Below, one piece after another: positions 16,810 to 26,266 of a stretch of DNA of 64,000 nucleotides. The notes under the pieces were generated by a model. The model saw nothing but the letters and a program-made list of their open reading frames with translations. It was not told the DNA's origin and made no database searches. Positions within the stretch are counted from its first letter, which is position 1, and every line of letters begins with the position of its first letter. The stretch covers positions 1 to 64,000 of the forward strand of contig JAXMEQ010000011.1 of the NCBI GenBank assembly GCA_046348225.1, read 5' to 3'. The stretch is from JAXMEQ01 sp046348225. GTDB taxonomy: Bacteria; Pseudomonadota; Gammaproteobacteria; Burkholderiales; Burkholderiaceae_C. A program made the translations under genes and the position numbers.

Positions 16810-19275
16810 ATGGCGCTCACTTCCCAGGAACGAACCGACATCATCAAGCTGACGGTGATGATGTTCAACAGCGCCCTGGGCGCCAACTACCTGACAGACC
16901 TGACCCGGTCATTTGAAGCCAATGGCCGCGATCTTGCAAAGCTGGCGGTTGAGCTGGCCGCAAGCAACCTGTTCCGGTCGATCAACCCACCGACGCAGAC
17001 GCCGGAGAATTTCGCAGCGACCCTGCTCATCCCCCTGGGCCTGCAAGGTAACGCCATCGCCTTCGAATTCGTTCTGGCCAAGGTCAGGGCCGGCGTGGAC
17101 AAGGGCCAAATCGCCTATGACGCTATGGTGGCGCTGACCAACACAACGGCCCCGCAGTTTGCCGACGCCAAAACACTGCTGCAAAACAAGACCGTCGTCT
17201 CGGAATACCACACGCTCACCAAGCCCAACGCCACCACCGAGTATGCGACGCTCAAGCAGCTCCTGGCCGGCGTCACCGTGGACCCCGGCTCCGTCGGCCT
17301 GGCCACGACGGGGCCCGTCTCGTCGTCGCCTGCGCCTTCGCCCCTGAGCTTCACGCTGACCGCCGGCACCGACAACATGACCGGCGCCGCCACGGACGAC
17401 ACGTTCACCGCCACCACCGCCACACTGCAGCCGGCCGACACGATTGACGGCGCGGGCGGGACGGACACCTTCACCTTCACCAACACATCGGCCGCCGCCC
17501 TGCCCGCCGCCAGCTTCAAGAGCATCGAAGTCTTCAACATCATCGCCACGTCCAACCTCAATTCGACCGATGTCTCGGGTCTGGCGGGGATGACCAAATT
17601 CAATGCCGACCGCGCGACGGCGACCATCACGGCCACCAATGCAGGCGCCGGTGTGCAGTACGGCATCCTGGGCGACAACGCCACGCTGTCCCCGGGCTCA
17701 TTCAACTTTGGCTATGCCGCAGGCGCGACGGTGGCCACGCTCAACCTGCAAAACGGGGTGAAGTCCAATGCCGGCACCAACGTGTTCCTCACCGGTGCGG
17801 GCGTGACCTCCACGGTCGTCAACTCCACCGGCGCGGCCAACGCCCTGAGCGTCACCGGCACGGCGGGCGTGATCGTGACACCCGCCAGTTCCACGTCCAT
17901 CACCATCAATGCATCGACCGATCTGACCGCCGCCCTGTCGTCCACGAACGACACCAAGCTGACGGTGACCGGCGCGGGCGTCGTGGACCTGCGTGGCGTC
18001 AACTACGGCTTTTCACTCAACAAGAACATCATCACCATTGACGCATCCGCGCAGACAACTGGCGGCACGCTGGTCCAGGCCGGCAACCCGAGCAACGCCA
18101 GTACGCTGAAGTTCATTGGCGGCGGTGGCAACGACGCCGTGGGCCTGGGTACCGTGCTGGCCACGGGTGCATCGCTGGACGGCGGTGGCGGCACCGACAC
18201 GATCCGCACCAACAACGCCACCTTCATCACGGGCGTCACGGGTGCCTTCATCAAGAATTTCGAAGTGGTCGACATCGCGGCAAACATCACCGTTGACCTG
18301 GACCACCTCTCGGCCAACAACACGCTGACCGGCCTGCGCCTGGGCGGCGCGAGCAACGTGGTGAACAACGTGTCGGCCACGGTTGGCGCCAATGTCACGG
18401 TCTATGCCTCGGGCTCGCCCAACCTGAACCTCAAGGGCGCCACCACCGGCGGGCAGATCGATACCGTGACGATCGAGGCGAACGACGGCCTGGCCGCCGT
18501 CAACACCATCAACCTGGGCGCGCCCGGCCTGACGGGCTCGGAAATCCTGAACCTCAAGGCCACAGACAACATCATCATCAGCGGCCTGAACAACGCGACC
18601 GCCCTGACCAGCATCACCGTCACGGGCGCCGCGAATGCGACCGTGACCAGCGGCGCCGTCGCTGTAAATTCAGGCATGACGGTCGATGCCAGCGCCGCGA
18701 CCGGCAACTTCACCTTCAACGGCACGGGCGCCACGGGCAACGGCTACACCCTCAAGGGTTCGTCGGGCACGAACGTGCTCACCGGCGGCGCCGCGCCTGT
18801 CACTGTGGACATCACCAAGTCGACCACCAAGGCCGACCAGGTGCTCATCACCTCGGCCACCGGCAGCACCGCCACCGTGTTCCAGACCATCTCGGGCTTC
18901 ACCAACGCCGCGGGCACCGGCGACAAGCTCGATCTGATCAACAACGTCACCATTGCAGGGAACGCGGGCGCCGCTGCCACGGGTGTGACCAACCTGTCGG
19001 GCGCCATCACCAGCGGCATGGTCACGTTTTCGGGTACGGCCGCCGCCGGGGCGACGCTGCAAGACAAGATCAATGCCGCCGCCACGCTGGCGGGCACGAC
19101 GCAGTACAACGTCGTCGGGTTCGAGCACGGCGGAAATACCTACATCTATGAACAGGGCGACACAACGGCCACCTACGCAGCGGGCGTGGACGTGGTCGTC
19201 CAGCTCACCGGAGTGACCGGTGTGACCGCCCTGTCCACCGGCGCCTCCGCTGCGGCGACTGTGTACGTGGTGTAG
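16810..19275 (+). CDS. S-layer-type, type I-secreted beta-strand-repeat protein
   Basis: The 821-residue protein starts at ATG 16810 with AGGA just upstream. It has no signal peptide. Residues 1-150 form a helical domain (TSQERTDIIKLTVMMFNSALGANYLTD...). The rest is Thr/Ala/Gly/Asn-rich beta-strand repeat sequence with RTX-like touches (DTIDGAGGTDTFTF, GGGGNDAVGLG, DGGGGTDTI). The C-terminus (ISGFTNAAGTGDKLDLI, then GNTYIYEQGD) resembles the secretion end of type I-exported surface proteins. The composition and lack of Cys fit a surface-array protein. No ABC exporter or fusion protein is adjacent, so the secretion route is an inference. Confidence 0.75.
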   Translation: MALTSQERTDIIKLTVMMFNSALGANYLTDLTRSFEANGRDLAKLAVELAASNLFRSINPPTQTPENFAATLLIPLGLQGNAIAFEFVLAKVRAGVDKGQIAYDAMVALTNTTAPQFADAKTLLQNKTVVSEYHTLTKPNATTEYATLKQLLAGVTVDPGSVGLATTGPVSSSPAPSPLSFTLTAGTDNMTGAATDDTFTATTATLQPADTIDGAGGTDTFTFTNTSAAALPAASFKSIEVFNIIATSNLNSTDVSGLAGMTKFNADRATATITATNAGAGVQYGILGDNATLSPGSFNFGYAAGATVATLNLQNGVKSNAGTNVFLTGAGVTSTVVNSTGAANALSVTGTAGVIVTPASSTSITINASTDLTAALSSTNDTKLTVTGAGVVDLRGVNYGFSLNKNIITIDASAQTTGGTLVQAGNPSNASTLKFIGGGGNDAVGLGTVLATGASLDGGGGTDTIRTNNATFITGVTGAFIKNFEVVDIAANITVDLDHLSANNTLTGLRLGGASNVVNNVSATVGANVTVYASGSPNLNLKGATTGGQIDTVTIEANDGLAAVNTINLGAPGLTGSEILNLKATDNIIISGLNNATALTSITVTGAANATVTSGAVAVNSGMTVDASAATGNFTFNGTGATGNGYTLKGSSGTNVLTGGAAPVTVDITKSTTKADQVLITSATGSTATVFQTISGFTNAAGTGDKLDLINNVTIAGNAGAAATGVTNLSGAITSGMVTFSGTAAAGATLQDKINAAATLAGTTQYNVVGFEHGGNTYIYEQGDTTATYAAGVDVVVQLTGVTGVTALSTGASAAATVYVV

Positions 19276-19331
19276 GCCCTGGCCTGCGTCAGCGAAGGCT
19301 CTGCTGGCAACAGCATGCCGGCTCGCGGCAG

Positions 19332-19361
19332 GCGCCTGACGACGATCAGGCCGTCAGGCGC
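19332..19361. terminator. Possible terminator hairpin between converging genes
   Basis: GCGCCTGACG (19332-19341) and CGTCAGGCGC (19352-19361) form a 10-bp stem around a 10-nt loop. The right half lies over the stop codon and last codons of purC. There is no clear T-tract on either side, so termination is only possible. Confidence 0.4.
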
Positions 19362-20242
19362 TGCAGCGCCTCGCGGTACTTGGCGGCGGTGTTCTCCACC
19401 ACCTCGCGCGGCAGACGCGGCGCCGGCGGGCTCTTGCTCCAGGGCTTGCCGTTGACCTGGGCGGTTTCCAGCCAGTCGCGCAGGAACTGCTTGTCGTAGC
19501 TGGGCGGGTTGCGCCCTTCCACGTAGCTCTCTGCCGGCCAGTAGCGCGACGAATCGGGCGTCAGCACTTCGTCCATCAGCACCAGCGTGCCGTCGCGGTC
19601 CAGCCCGAACTCGAACTTGGTGTCCGCAATGATGATGCCCTTGGTCGCGGCAAACTCGCTGGCGGCCTTGTAGATGGCGATGCTGATGTCGCGGATGCGC
19701 GCGGCCAGATCCGCCCCGACGATCTCCACCGTCTTCTCGAACGTGATGTTCTCGTCGTGCTCACCCGCCTCCGCCTTGGCGGCGGGCGTGTAGATCGGCT
19801 CGGGCAGCTTGCTGGCGTTTTTCAGGCCGGCCGGCAGCTTGACGCCACACACGGCCTGGCCTTCCTGGTACTCCTTCCAGCCGCTGCCGGCCAGGTAGCC
19901 GCGCACCACCGCCTCGACCGGAATCGGCTTCAGGCGCTTGACCAGCATGGCCCGGCCCCTGATCTGCGCCGCCTCGGCCGGCGACACCACGCTGGCCGGG
20001 TCGTCGCCCGTGAGGTGGTTGGGGCACAGGTGACCCAGCCGCGCAAACCAGAACAGCGCCATCTGCGTGAGCAGTTCGCCCTTGCCGGGAATCGGCTCGC
20101 CCATGATCACGTCAAACGCACTGATGCGGTCACTGGCGACCATCAGGATGCGGTCATCGCCCACGGCATAGTTGTCGCGCACCTTGCCGCGCGCAAGCAG
20201 CGGCAGCGAAGTCAGGGCGGAGGTGTGCAGCGCGGCGCTCAA
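19346..20242 (-). CDS. purC: SAICAR synthase PurC
   Basis: The 298-residue enzyme joins CAIR and aspartate in purine synthesis. Family sequences include LLARGKVRDNYAVGDDRILMVASDRISAFDV (partly quoted here), VEAVVRGYLAGSGWKEY, IIIADTKFEFGLD and MDEVLTPDSSRYWP. The start is most likely TTG 20242, which overlaps the fba stop (TTGA) and follows AGGTGG. This means purC is translated by coupling to aldolase. The pathway partners purE and purK lie 4 kb away, separated by the thioredoxin and S-layer-like genes, which look like later insertions into an ancestral cluster. Confidence 0.94.
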   Translation of the reverse strand: MSAALHTSALTSLPLLARGKVRDNYAVGDDRILMVASDRISAFDVIMGEPIPGKGELLTQMALFWFARLGHLCPNHLTGDDPASVVSPAEAAQIRGRAMLVKRLKPIPVEAVVRGYLAGSGWKEYQEGQAVCGVKLPAGLKNASKLPEPIYTPAAKAEAGEHDENITFEKTVEIVGADLAARIRDISIAIYKAASEFAATKGIIIADTKFEFGLDRDGTLVLMDEVLTPDSSRYWPAESYVEGRNPPSYDKQFLRDWLETAQVNGKPWSKSPPAPRLPREVVENTAAKYREALQRLTA

Positions 20243-21303
20243 TGCACCACCTGGGCCAGCTCGCCCTGGCTGTACTTGGCGGCCACGACTTGCAGGCTCT
20301 CGCCCTTGATCTTGCCGGCCTGGCCTTCGCAACCGAACTCGATGTAGCGCTGCTTGCAGATCTGCTTGGCCGCTTCACGCGCCGGCTTGAGCCACTCACG
20401 GGCGTCAAACTTCTCGGGGTTCTCGTGCAGGAACTTGCGCACCGCGCCGGTCATGGCCAGGCGGATGTCGGTGTCGATGTTGATCTTGCGCACGCCGTAC
20501 TTGATGGCGTGCTGGATTTCCTCCACCGGCACACCGTAGGTTTCCTTCATCTGGCCGCCGTACTGGCGGATGATGGCCAGCAGCTCCTGCGGCACGCTGG
20601 ACGAGCCATGCATCACCAGGTGGGTGTTGGGGATGCGGCGGTTGATTTCCTTGATGCGGTCAATGGCCAGGATGTCGCCGGTGGGCTTGCGGGTGAACTT
20701 GTAGGCGCCATGGCTGGTGCCGATGGCAATCGCCAGGGCGTCGAGCTGGGTGCGCTTGACAAAGTCGGCTGCCTGCTCGGGGTCGGTCAGCAGCTGCTCG
20801 CGCGTCATGGTGGCGTCGGTGCCGTGGCCGTCCTCCTTGTCGCCCTTCATGGTTTCCAGGCTGCCGAGGCAGCCCAGCTCGCCTTCCACCGTCACACCCA
20901 GCTTGTGGGCCATGTCCACGACCTTGCGCGTCACGTCCACGTTGTAGTCGTAGCTGGCGATGGTCTTGCCGTCGGCCTCCAGGCTGCCGTCCATCATGAC
21001 CGAGCTGAAGCCGAGGTTGATCGCGCCCTGGCAGACGTCGGGGCTCTGGCCGTGGTCCTGGTGCATCACCAGCGGGATCTGGGGGTACATCTCCACGGCG
21101 GCCTGGATCAGGTGCTTGATGAACGCCTCGCCTGCGTATTTGCGCGCCCCGGCGCTGGCCTGCAGGATGACGGGGGCGCCCGTTTCCCTGGCGGCCTCCA
21201 TCACGGCCTGCACCTGTTCAAGGTTGTTGACGTTGAAAGCTGGAATGCCGTAGCCATTGGCGGCGGCATGGTCCAGCAGCTCGCGCATCGAGACGAGTGC
21301 CAT
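20239..21303 (-). CDS. fba: Class II fructose-bisphosphate aldolase
   Basis: The 354-residue zinc enzyme cleaves or forms fructose-1,6-bisphosphate in glycolysis and gluconeogenesis. It begins MALVSMRELLDHAAANGYGIPAFN. The zinc and catalytic region HQDHGQSPDVCQGAINLGFSSVMMDGS and the phosphate-binding LVMHGSSSVP are visible. The length and the segment DIRLAMTGAVRKFLHENPEKFDPR-like end match the CalE/Fba type of proteobacterial autotroph and heterotroph lineages. GGGGA lies ahead of the start. Its stop overlaps the TTG start of purC. Confidence 0.95.
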   Translation of the reverse strand: MALVSMRELLDHAAANGYGIPAFNVNNLEQVQAVMEAARETGAPVILQASAGARKYAGEAFIKHLIQAAVEMYPQIPLVMHQDHGQSPDVCQGAINLGFSSVMMDGSLEADGKTIASYDYNVDVTRKVVDMAHKLGVTVEGELGCLGSLETMKGDKEDGHGTDATMTREQLLTDPEQAADFVKRTQLDALAIAIGTSHGAYKFTRKPTGDILAIDRIKEINRRIPNTHLVMHGSSSVPQELLAIIRQYGGQMKETYGVPVEEIQHAIKYGVRKINIDTDIRLAMTGAVRKFLHENPEKFDAREWLKPAREAAKQICKQRYIEFGCEGQAGKIKGESLQVVAAKYSQGELAQVVH

Positions 21304-21353
21304 GTTGAAATCCCCGGGGAAGTTGCGGTAACTGGTTGGTAACTTCCGCGATT

Positions 21354-22250
21354 TTACTTGGCATCGCCTGCGCGCAGGCCCAAAAACGCCAGCACTTCGG
21401 CGCGCACCGGGGCCAGAAAGCGCAGGGGCCGGGCCATGGCGCCGATCACCGTGCCATGGCTCACGCCGTCCAGCACCTTCGCCGCGACCGGCACCCCTGC
21501 GGCCTTGAGCCGCTGCCCCAGGCCCACCGTGTTGCGCTGTGGGTCCACCAGGTGGTCGCTGCTGGCGGCCAGCAACAGGGTGCGCGGTGCGGCCGGCGTG
21601 ACATGGCCGAACACCTGGGAGTCGCGCGGCGTGTCGGGCCAGTTGAAGGCTTTTTGCGTCTCCGGGTTCTGGATGGGCAGGAAGTCGTAGGGTCCGGCAA
21701 TGCCGATCAGCCCGCTGACCTGCGAACGCTGCGGCCCCAGCCAGCGCGGGTCCAGCGCGAGCATGGCAGCGTTGTAGGCGCCGGCGCTGTGGCCCATCAG
21801 CACCACCCGGGCCGGGTCACCCCCCAGTTGCGCGGCGTTGGCCAGCACCCAGCGCACGGCGGCAGCGCCGTCGTCCAGAAACGCCGGGTAGCGCACTTCC
21901 GGGTAGAGCCGGTAGTCGGGAATGGCCACGATGGCGCCCGCCGAGGCCAGGGCCTCGCCCACAAAGCGGTAGGCCGAGCGCTCGCCCGAGTTCCAGTTGC
22001 CACCATAGAAAAACACCACCACCGGCGGCGGTCGGTCCGCGGGCGGGTTCAGCGGCAGGTAAAGGTCGAGCTGCTGGCGCGGGCCGCTGCCATAAGGCAC
22101 GGCCTCGCGGCCCCGGTAGGTGCCGGTAGGCACCAGCGCGTTGAGGGCTTCCACCGCCGAGCAGCCGGCCAACAGTGCACTGATGGCGGCCAGCAGGCCG
22201 GTGCGGCGGGTCATGACGGGGCGTGCAGTGGGGTCGGGCGACGGCAACAT
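21354..22250 (-). CDS. Alpha/beta-hydrolase (BD-FAE/carboxylesterase-like) lipoprotein
   Basis: The 298-residue protein has the oxyanion-hole motif FFYGGNWNSG and nucleophile elbow GHSAGAYNA; a late SHGT supplies the likely histidine. It belongs to the carboxylesterase/BD-FAE-like hydrolases. A lipobox LLAGC lies in MTRRTGLLAAISALLAGC. Two starts are possible. ATG 22250 has AAGGG 6 nt upstream, and ATG 22214 gives a cleaner signal peptide (286 aa). The gene sits between pyk and fba but is not metabolically related in any obvious way; the substrate is unknown. Confidence 0.82.
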   Translation of the reverse strand: MLPSPDPTARPVMTRRTGLLAAISALLAGCSAVEALNALVPTGTYRGREAVPYGSGPRQQLDLYLPLNPPADRPPPVVVFFYGGNWNSGERSAYRFVGEALASAGAIVAIPDYRLYPEVRYPAFLDDGAAAVRWVLANAAQLGGDPARVVLMGHSAGAYNAAMLALDPRWLGPQRSQVSGLIGIAGPYDFLPIQNPETQKAFNWPDTPRDSQVFGHVTPAAPRTLLLAASSDHLVDPQRNTVGLGQRLKAAGVPVAAKVLDGVSHGTVIGAMARPLRFLAPVRAEVLAFLGLRAGDAK

Positions 22251-22284
22251 CTGCAGCCCTTACGGCCCGGGTCGCCGGACGGAT

Positions 22285-23748
22285 TCAGGTCGCCCGGCAG
22301 ATCTTGAGCATGTTGGTGCCACCGGGCGCCCCCATCGGTTCGCCGCACGTGATGGCGTACACATCGCCGCTGCTCACGATGCCACGCTTTTTCAGATCAC
22401 CTTCGGCCTGCTCCAGCGCGGTGTCGCGGTCACCACTGGTGTCCATCAGCAGCGGACGCACATTGCGGTACAGCGCCATCTTGCGCTGCGTCGCGAGTTT
22501 GGGCGTGAGCGCGTAGATCGGGATGTGGATGCGGTGGCGACTCATCCACAGCGGCGTGGAGCCGGAATCCGTGAGCGCCACGATGGCCTTGCAGCCCAGG
22601 TGGTGGGCCGTGAACAGCGCGCCCATGGCGATCGACTGGTCAATGCGGTTGAAGGTCATGCCGGTGAAGTCGGCGTCGAGCTTCACGTCCTCGGCCTTCT
22701 CGGCTTCCACGCAGATGTTGGCCATCTCGATGATGGTTTCCAGCGGGTACTTGCCTGCCGCGGTCTCGGCGCTCAGCATCACGGCGTCGGTGCCATCCAG
22801 CACCGCGTTGGCCACGTCGCTCACCTCGGCGCGGGTGGGCACCGGGTTGGTGATCATGGACTCCATCATCTGGGTCGCGGTGATCACCACCTTGTCGTGC
22901 TGGCGCGCCAGCCGGATCATGCGTTTTTGCAGCGCCGGCACGGCGGCGTTGCCGACCTCCACCGCCAGGTCGCCGCGGGCGACCATGATGCCGTCGCTGG
23001 CCTTGAGGATCGCCTCCAGGTGCGGGATCGCCTCGGCGCGCTCGATCTTGGCAATCAGGCCCGGCTTGTGGCGGTGCTCGGCACCGGCCACGTTGCACAG
23101 CTGGCGCGCCATTTCCATGTCGGTGGCGTTCTTGGGGAAGCTCACCGCCACGTAGTCGGCCTGGAAGCTCATCGCGGTGCGGATGTCTTCCATGTCCTTG
23201 GCGGTCAGCGCCGGCGCCGTCAGGCCACCGCCCTGCTTGTTGATGCCCTTGTTGTTGGACAGTTCGCCGCCCAGCTTGACGCTGGTGTGCACCTGCTCGC
23301 CGCGCACGGCGTCGACCGTCAGCACAATCAGGCCGTCGTTGAGCAGCAGGGTGTCGCCGGCCTTCACGTCGCGCGGCAGCTCCTTGTAGTCCAGCCCCAC
23401 GCCCTGGAGGTCGCCGGGCTCGGTGCGCGAGGCGTCCAGCACAAACTTCATGCCGGGCTCCAGCATCACCTTGCCGTCGGCAAACTTGCCCACGCGGATC
23501 TTGGGGCCCTGCAGGTCGGCCATGATGGCCACTTCGCGGCCGGCGCGTTGGGCGGCGGCGCGCACCAGCGTCGCCCGGTCGATGTGGTCCTGCGCCTTGC
23601 CGTGGCTGAAGTTGAGGCGCACCACATTCACGCCAGCGCGGATCATCTGCTCCAGCAGGACCGGGTCGCTCGACGCCGGACCCAGCGTGGCCACAATCTT
23701 GGTGCCGCGACGCGGCCGTGAAATGTCTCCAGACATGAGCACTTTCAT
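22285..23748 (-). CDS. pyk: Pyruvate kinase
   Basis: The 487-residue enzyme catalyses the last step of glycolysis, PEP to pyruvate with ATP formation. TKIVATLGPASSDP, NVVRLNFSHG, MADLQGPKIRVG and the signature KIERAEAIPHLEAIL... ending near DGIMVARGDLAVEVG are all present, as are the catalytic TATQMMESM and the C-terminal allosteric domain. An alternative start is ATG 23736 (MSGDISRPRR). It is divergent from the desaturase, with 152 nt of shared control region holding a CGGTTAC direct repeat. Confidence 0.95.
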   Translation of the reverse strand: MKVLMSGDISRPRRGTKIVATLGPASSDPVLLEQMIRAGVNVVRLNFSHGKAQDHIDRATLVRAAAQRAGREVAIMADLQGPKIRVGKFADGKVMLEPGMKFVLDASRTEPGDLQGVGLDYKELPRDVKAGDTLLLNDGLIVLTVDAVRGEQVHTSVKLGGELSNNKGINKQGGGLTAPALTAKDMEDIRTAMSFQADYVAVSFPKNATDMEMARQLCNVAGAEHRHKPGLIAKIERAEAIPHLEAILKASDGIMVARGDLAVEVGNAAVPALQKRMIRLARQHDKVVITATQMMESMITNPVPTRAEVSDVANAVLDGTDAVMLSAETAAGKYPLETIIEMANICVEAEKAEDVKLDADFTGMTFNRIDQSIAMGALFTAHHLGCKAIVALTDSGSTPLWMSRHRIHIPIYALTPKLATQRKMALYRNVRPLLMDTSGDRDTALEQAEGDLKKRGIVSSGDVYAITCGEPMGAPGGTNMLKICRAT

Positions 23749-23782
23749 TGCTTGTAATTAAGTTTCCATTTTCGCACGGAAC

Positions 23783-23800
23783 CGGTTACGAAACGGTTAC
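23783..23800. promoter_or_regulatory. Direct repeat CGGTTAC spaced one helical turn
   Basis: CGGTTAC occurs at 23783-23789 and again at 23794-23800. The 11-bp period is typical of sites for OmpR/PhoB-type response regulators. It lies in the divergent region between pyk and the desaturase and could serve either gene. The regulator is unknown. Confidence 0.4.
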
Positions 23801-23900
23801 CAACGGACTGGCCCTTTGATCCGCATCAGTATGCACGGCTGCCGGTCTGGCTAGCATCACGCGATCGTTGAATCGCCCCTGCCTTCGCGCAGACCCTTGC

Positions 23901-24980
23901 ATGACTGCCTCCCTCACCCCGATCCCGCCGCAGGCCCCCCTGCCCCACCGCAAAACCCTGCGGGCCTGGTTGACGCCTCTTTCCGCGCGCACGACAGGCC
24001 GCGCCGTGGTGCTGCTGTTGCTGGATTACGCGCTGCTGGCCGCCGCGTTGTCGGTCACGGTGCTGGCCAGCGCCCTCTGGCTCAAGCTGCTGGGCGGCCT
24101 GGCCGCTGGCTTCGTGATCGGGCGGCTGTTCATCATCGGCCATGACGCCTGCCACCAGAGCCTGACGCCGCACCGCGCGCTCAACAAATGGCTGGGGCGC
24201 ATTGCGTTCCTGCCCTCCATCACGCCCTACAGCCTGTGGGATGTGGGCCACAACGTGGTGCACCACGGCTACACCAACCTCAAGGGCACCGACTTCGTGT
24301 GGGCACCGCTGACGCAGGCAGAGTTTGCGGCGCTCTCACCGGTCCAACAGCTGTTGAACCGCATCTACCGCAGCGGCTGGGCACCGGGCCTGTACTACAT
24401 GGTCGAGATCTGGTGGAAGCGCATGTTCTTCCCCAACCGCCGCCACATGCCAACGCGCCGCCGCGTCTTCATCCTGGACAACCTGCTGGTCAGCGGCTTT
24501 GCGCTGCTCTGGGTCGGCGCCATGGCGACACTGGCCGTGGCCACCGGCCAATCCGTCGCGCTGCTGCTGCTCACGGGTGTCGTCGTGCCCTTCCTGTTCT
24601 GGTGCGCCATGATCGGCTTTGTGGTCTACGTACACCACACGCACGTGAAGGTGGGCTGGCATGACGACAAGGCGGCCTGGGCCCGTGCGCAGCCTTTCGT
24701 CTCGACCACGGTGCACCTGACCTTTCCGCTGCGCATCGGCGCCCTGGTGCACCACATCATGGAGCACACGGCCCACCACGTGGACATGAGCATCCCGCTG
24801 TACCGCTTGAAGAACGCGCAGCAGATGCTGGAAGACATGCTGCCCGGGCGCATTGTGGTCCAGCGCTTTTCCTGGCGCTGGTACTTCGAGACGGCGCGGC
24901 GCTGCAAGCTGTACGACTTCACGCGCCGCTGCTGGACGGACTACGCAGGCCGCGCCACCAGCGCACCCCAGCCCGCCTGA
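23901..24980 (+). CDS. Fatty acid desaturase, membrane di-iron type
   Basis: The 359-residue integral membrane protein carries the three His boxes of acyl desaturases: HDACH (81-85), HNVVHH (117-122) and HTAHH (289-293). Hydrophobic helices flank them (RAVVLLLLDYALLAAALSVTVLA and later pairs). Such enzymes insert a double bond into membrane lipid acyl chains using O2 and an electron carrier. I start it at ATG 23901; there is an in-frame TTG at 23868 with no better ribosome site. It stands between pgk and pyk as a single plus-strand gene, so it was probably inserted in the glycolytic cluster. Cold or envelope control is an inference. Confidence 0.88.
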   Translation: MTASLTPIPPQAPLPHRKTLRAWLTPLSARTTGRAVVLLLLDYALLAAALSVTVLASALWLKLLGGLAAGFVIGRLFIIGHDACHQSLTPHRALNKWLGRIAFLPSITPYSLWDVGHNVVHHGYTNLKGTDFVWAPLTQAEFAALSPVQQLLNRIYRSGWAPGLYYMVEIWWKRMFFPNRRHMPTRRRVFILDNLLVSGFALLWVGAMATLAVATGQSVALLLLTGVVVPFLFWCAMIGFVVYVHHTHVKVGWHDDKAAWARAQPFVSTTVHLTFPLRIGALVHHIMEHTAHHVDMSIPLYRLKNAQQMLEDMLPGRIVVQRFSWRWYFETARRCKLYDFTRRCWTDYAGRATSAPQPA

Positions 24981-24997
24981 GCGGGGTCGCCGGGCGC

Positions 24998-26191
24998 TCA
25001 GCCCGCGGCGCGCCGTTCCAGGATCTCGAAGGCCGGCAGTGTCTTGCCTTCCAGCACTTCCAGGAAGGCGCCGCCGCCGGTGGAGATGTAGCCCACGTCT
25101 TTTTCAATGCCGTATTTGGCGATCGCGGCCAAGGTGTCACCGCCACCGGCAATGCTGAACGCGCTGGACTCGGCGATCGCCCGCGCAATCACCCGCGTGC
25201 CGTTCTCGAACGCGGCGAACTCGAACACCCCCACCGGGCCGTTCCAGACGATGGTGCCGGCCGCCTTGAGCTGGGTCGCCAGCCGCGCGGCCGTCTGCGG
25301 GCCGATGTCCAGGATCAGGTCGTCCTCGGCCACGTCCGCGGCGGCCTTGACGGTGGCCGGTGCGTCGGCGGCAAAGGCCTTGGCGGTGACCACGTCGGTC
25401 GGGATCGGCACCTCGGCACCGCGCGCGGCCATGGCCTCAATCACCTTGCGCGCTTCACTCACCAGGTCGGCCTCGGCCAGGCTCTTGCCGATCTTCAGGC
25501 CGGCGGCCAGCATGAAGGTGTTGGCGATGCCACCACCCACGATCAACTGGTCCACATTGCGCGACAGCGCCTCCAGGATCGACAGCTTGGTGCTGACCTT
25601 CGAGCCTGCCACGATGGCCACCAGTGGCCGCTTCGGGTTGGCCAGTGCCTTGTGGATGGCGTCAATTTCCGCCGCCAGCAACGGGCCGGCGCAGGCCACC
25701 TGCGCGAATTCGGCGATGCCGTAGGTGGTGCCCTCGGCGCGGTGCGCGGTGCCAAAGGCGTCGTTCACATAGATGTCGCACAACGCCGCCATCTTGCGGG
25801 CCAGCTCGGGGTTGTTCTTCTTCTCACCCTTGTTGACGCGGCAGTTCTCCAGCAGCACCACCTGGCCGGGTGCCACGGTCACGCCGTCCACCCAGTCGCG
25901 AACCAGCGGCACCTCACGGCCCAGCAGCTCGCCCAGGCGCCGGGCCACCGGGGCCAGCGAGTCTTCGGGCTTGAACTCGCCCTCGGTCGGGCGGCCCAGG
26001 TGCGAGGTGACCATGACCGCCGCGCCGGCGTCCAGCGCGAGCCGGATGCAGGGGACTGACGCGCGGATGCGGGTGTCTTCGGTGATGGCGCCGCTGTCGT
26101 CCTGCGGCACGTTCAGGTCGGCCCGGATGAAAACGCGTTGGCCCCGGGCCTTGCCCTGGGAACAGAGATCGGAGAAGCGCAGGACGTTCAT
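24998..26191 (-). CDS. pgk: Phosphoglycerate kinase
   Basis: The 397-residue glycolytic enzyme transfers phosphate from 1,3-bisphosphoglycerate to ADP. RVFIRADLNVPQDDSG, VMVTSHLGRPTEGEFKPEDSL (in part), VLLENCRVNKGEKKN and the C-terminal nucleotide segment AGGGDTLAAIAKYGIE are characteristic. It lies downstream of azlD on the same strand with a 75-nt gap and converges on the desaturase, with 17 nt between the stops. No terminator is visible in that short gap. Confidence 0.95.
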   Translation of the reverse strand: MNVLRFSDLCSQGKARGQRVFIRADLNVPQDDSGAITEDTRIRASVPCIRLALDAGAAVMVTSHLGRPTEGEFKPEDSLAPVARRLGELLGREVPLVRDWVDGVTVAPGQVVLLENCRVNKGEKKNNPELARKMAALCDIYVNDAFGTAHRAEGTTYGIAEFAQVACAGPLLAAEIDAIHKALANPKRPLVAIVAGSKVSTKLSILEALSRNVDQLIVGGGIANTFMLAAGLKIGKSLAEADLVSEARKVIEAMAARGAEVPIPTDVVTAKAFAADAPATVKAAADVAEDDLILDIGPQTAARLATQLKAAGTIVWNGPVGVFEFAAFENGTRVIARAIAESSAFSIAGGGDTLAAIAKYGIEKDVGYISTGGGAFLEVLEGKTLPAFEILERRAAG

Positions 26192-26266
26192 GGTGAGGCT
26201 TTGTCGTGGGCAAAGCCTGCCATTTTAGAAGCCCGCGCCGGCTGGAAGCCCGCCCCGGCGCAGCTG

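Noticed and set aside
23753..23767. HexR-like site TGTAATTAAGTTTCC at the pyk start
   Set aside because: Only the left half fits a HexR palindrome and it sits 5 nt from the start codon. The match is too weak to report as a site.
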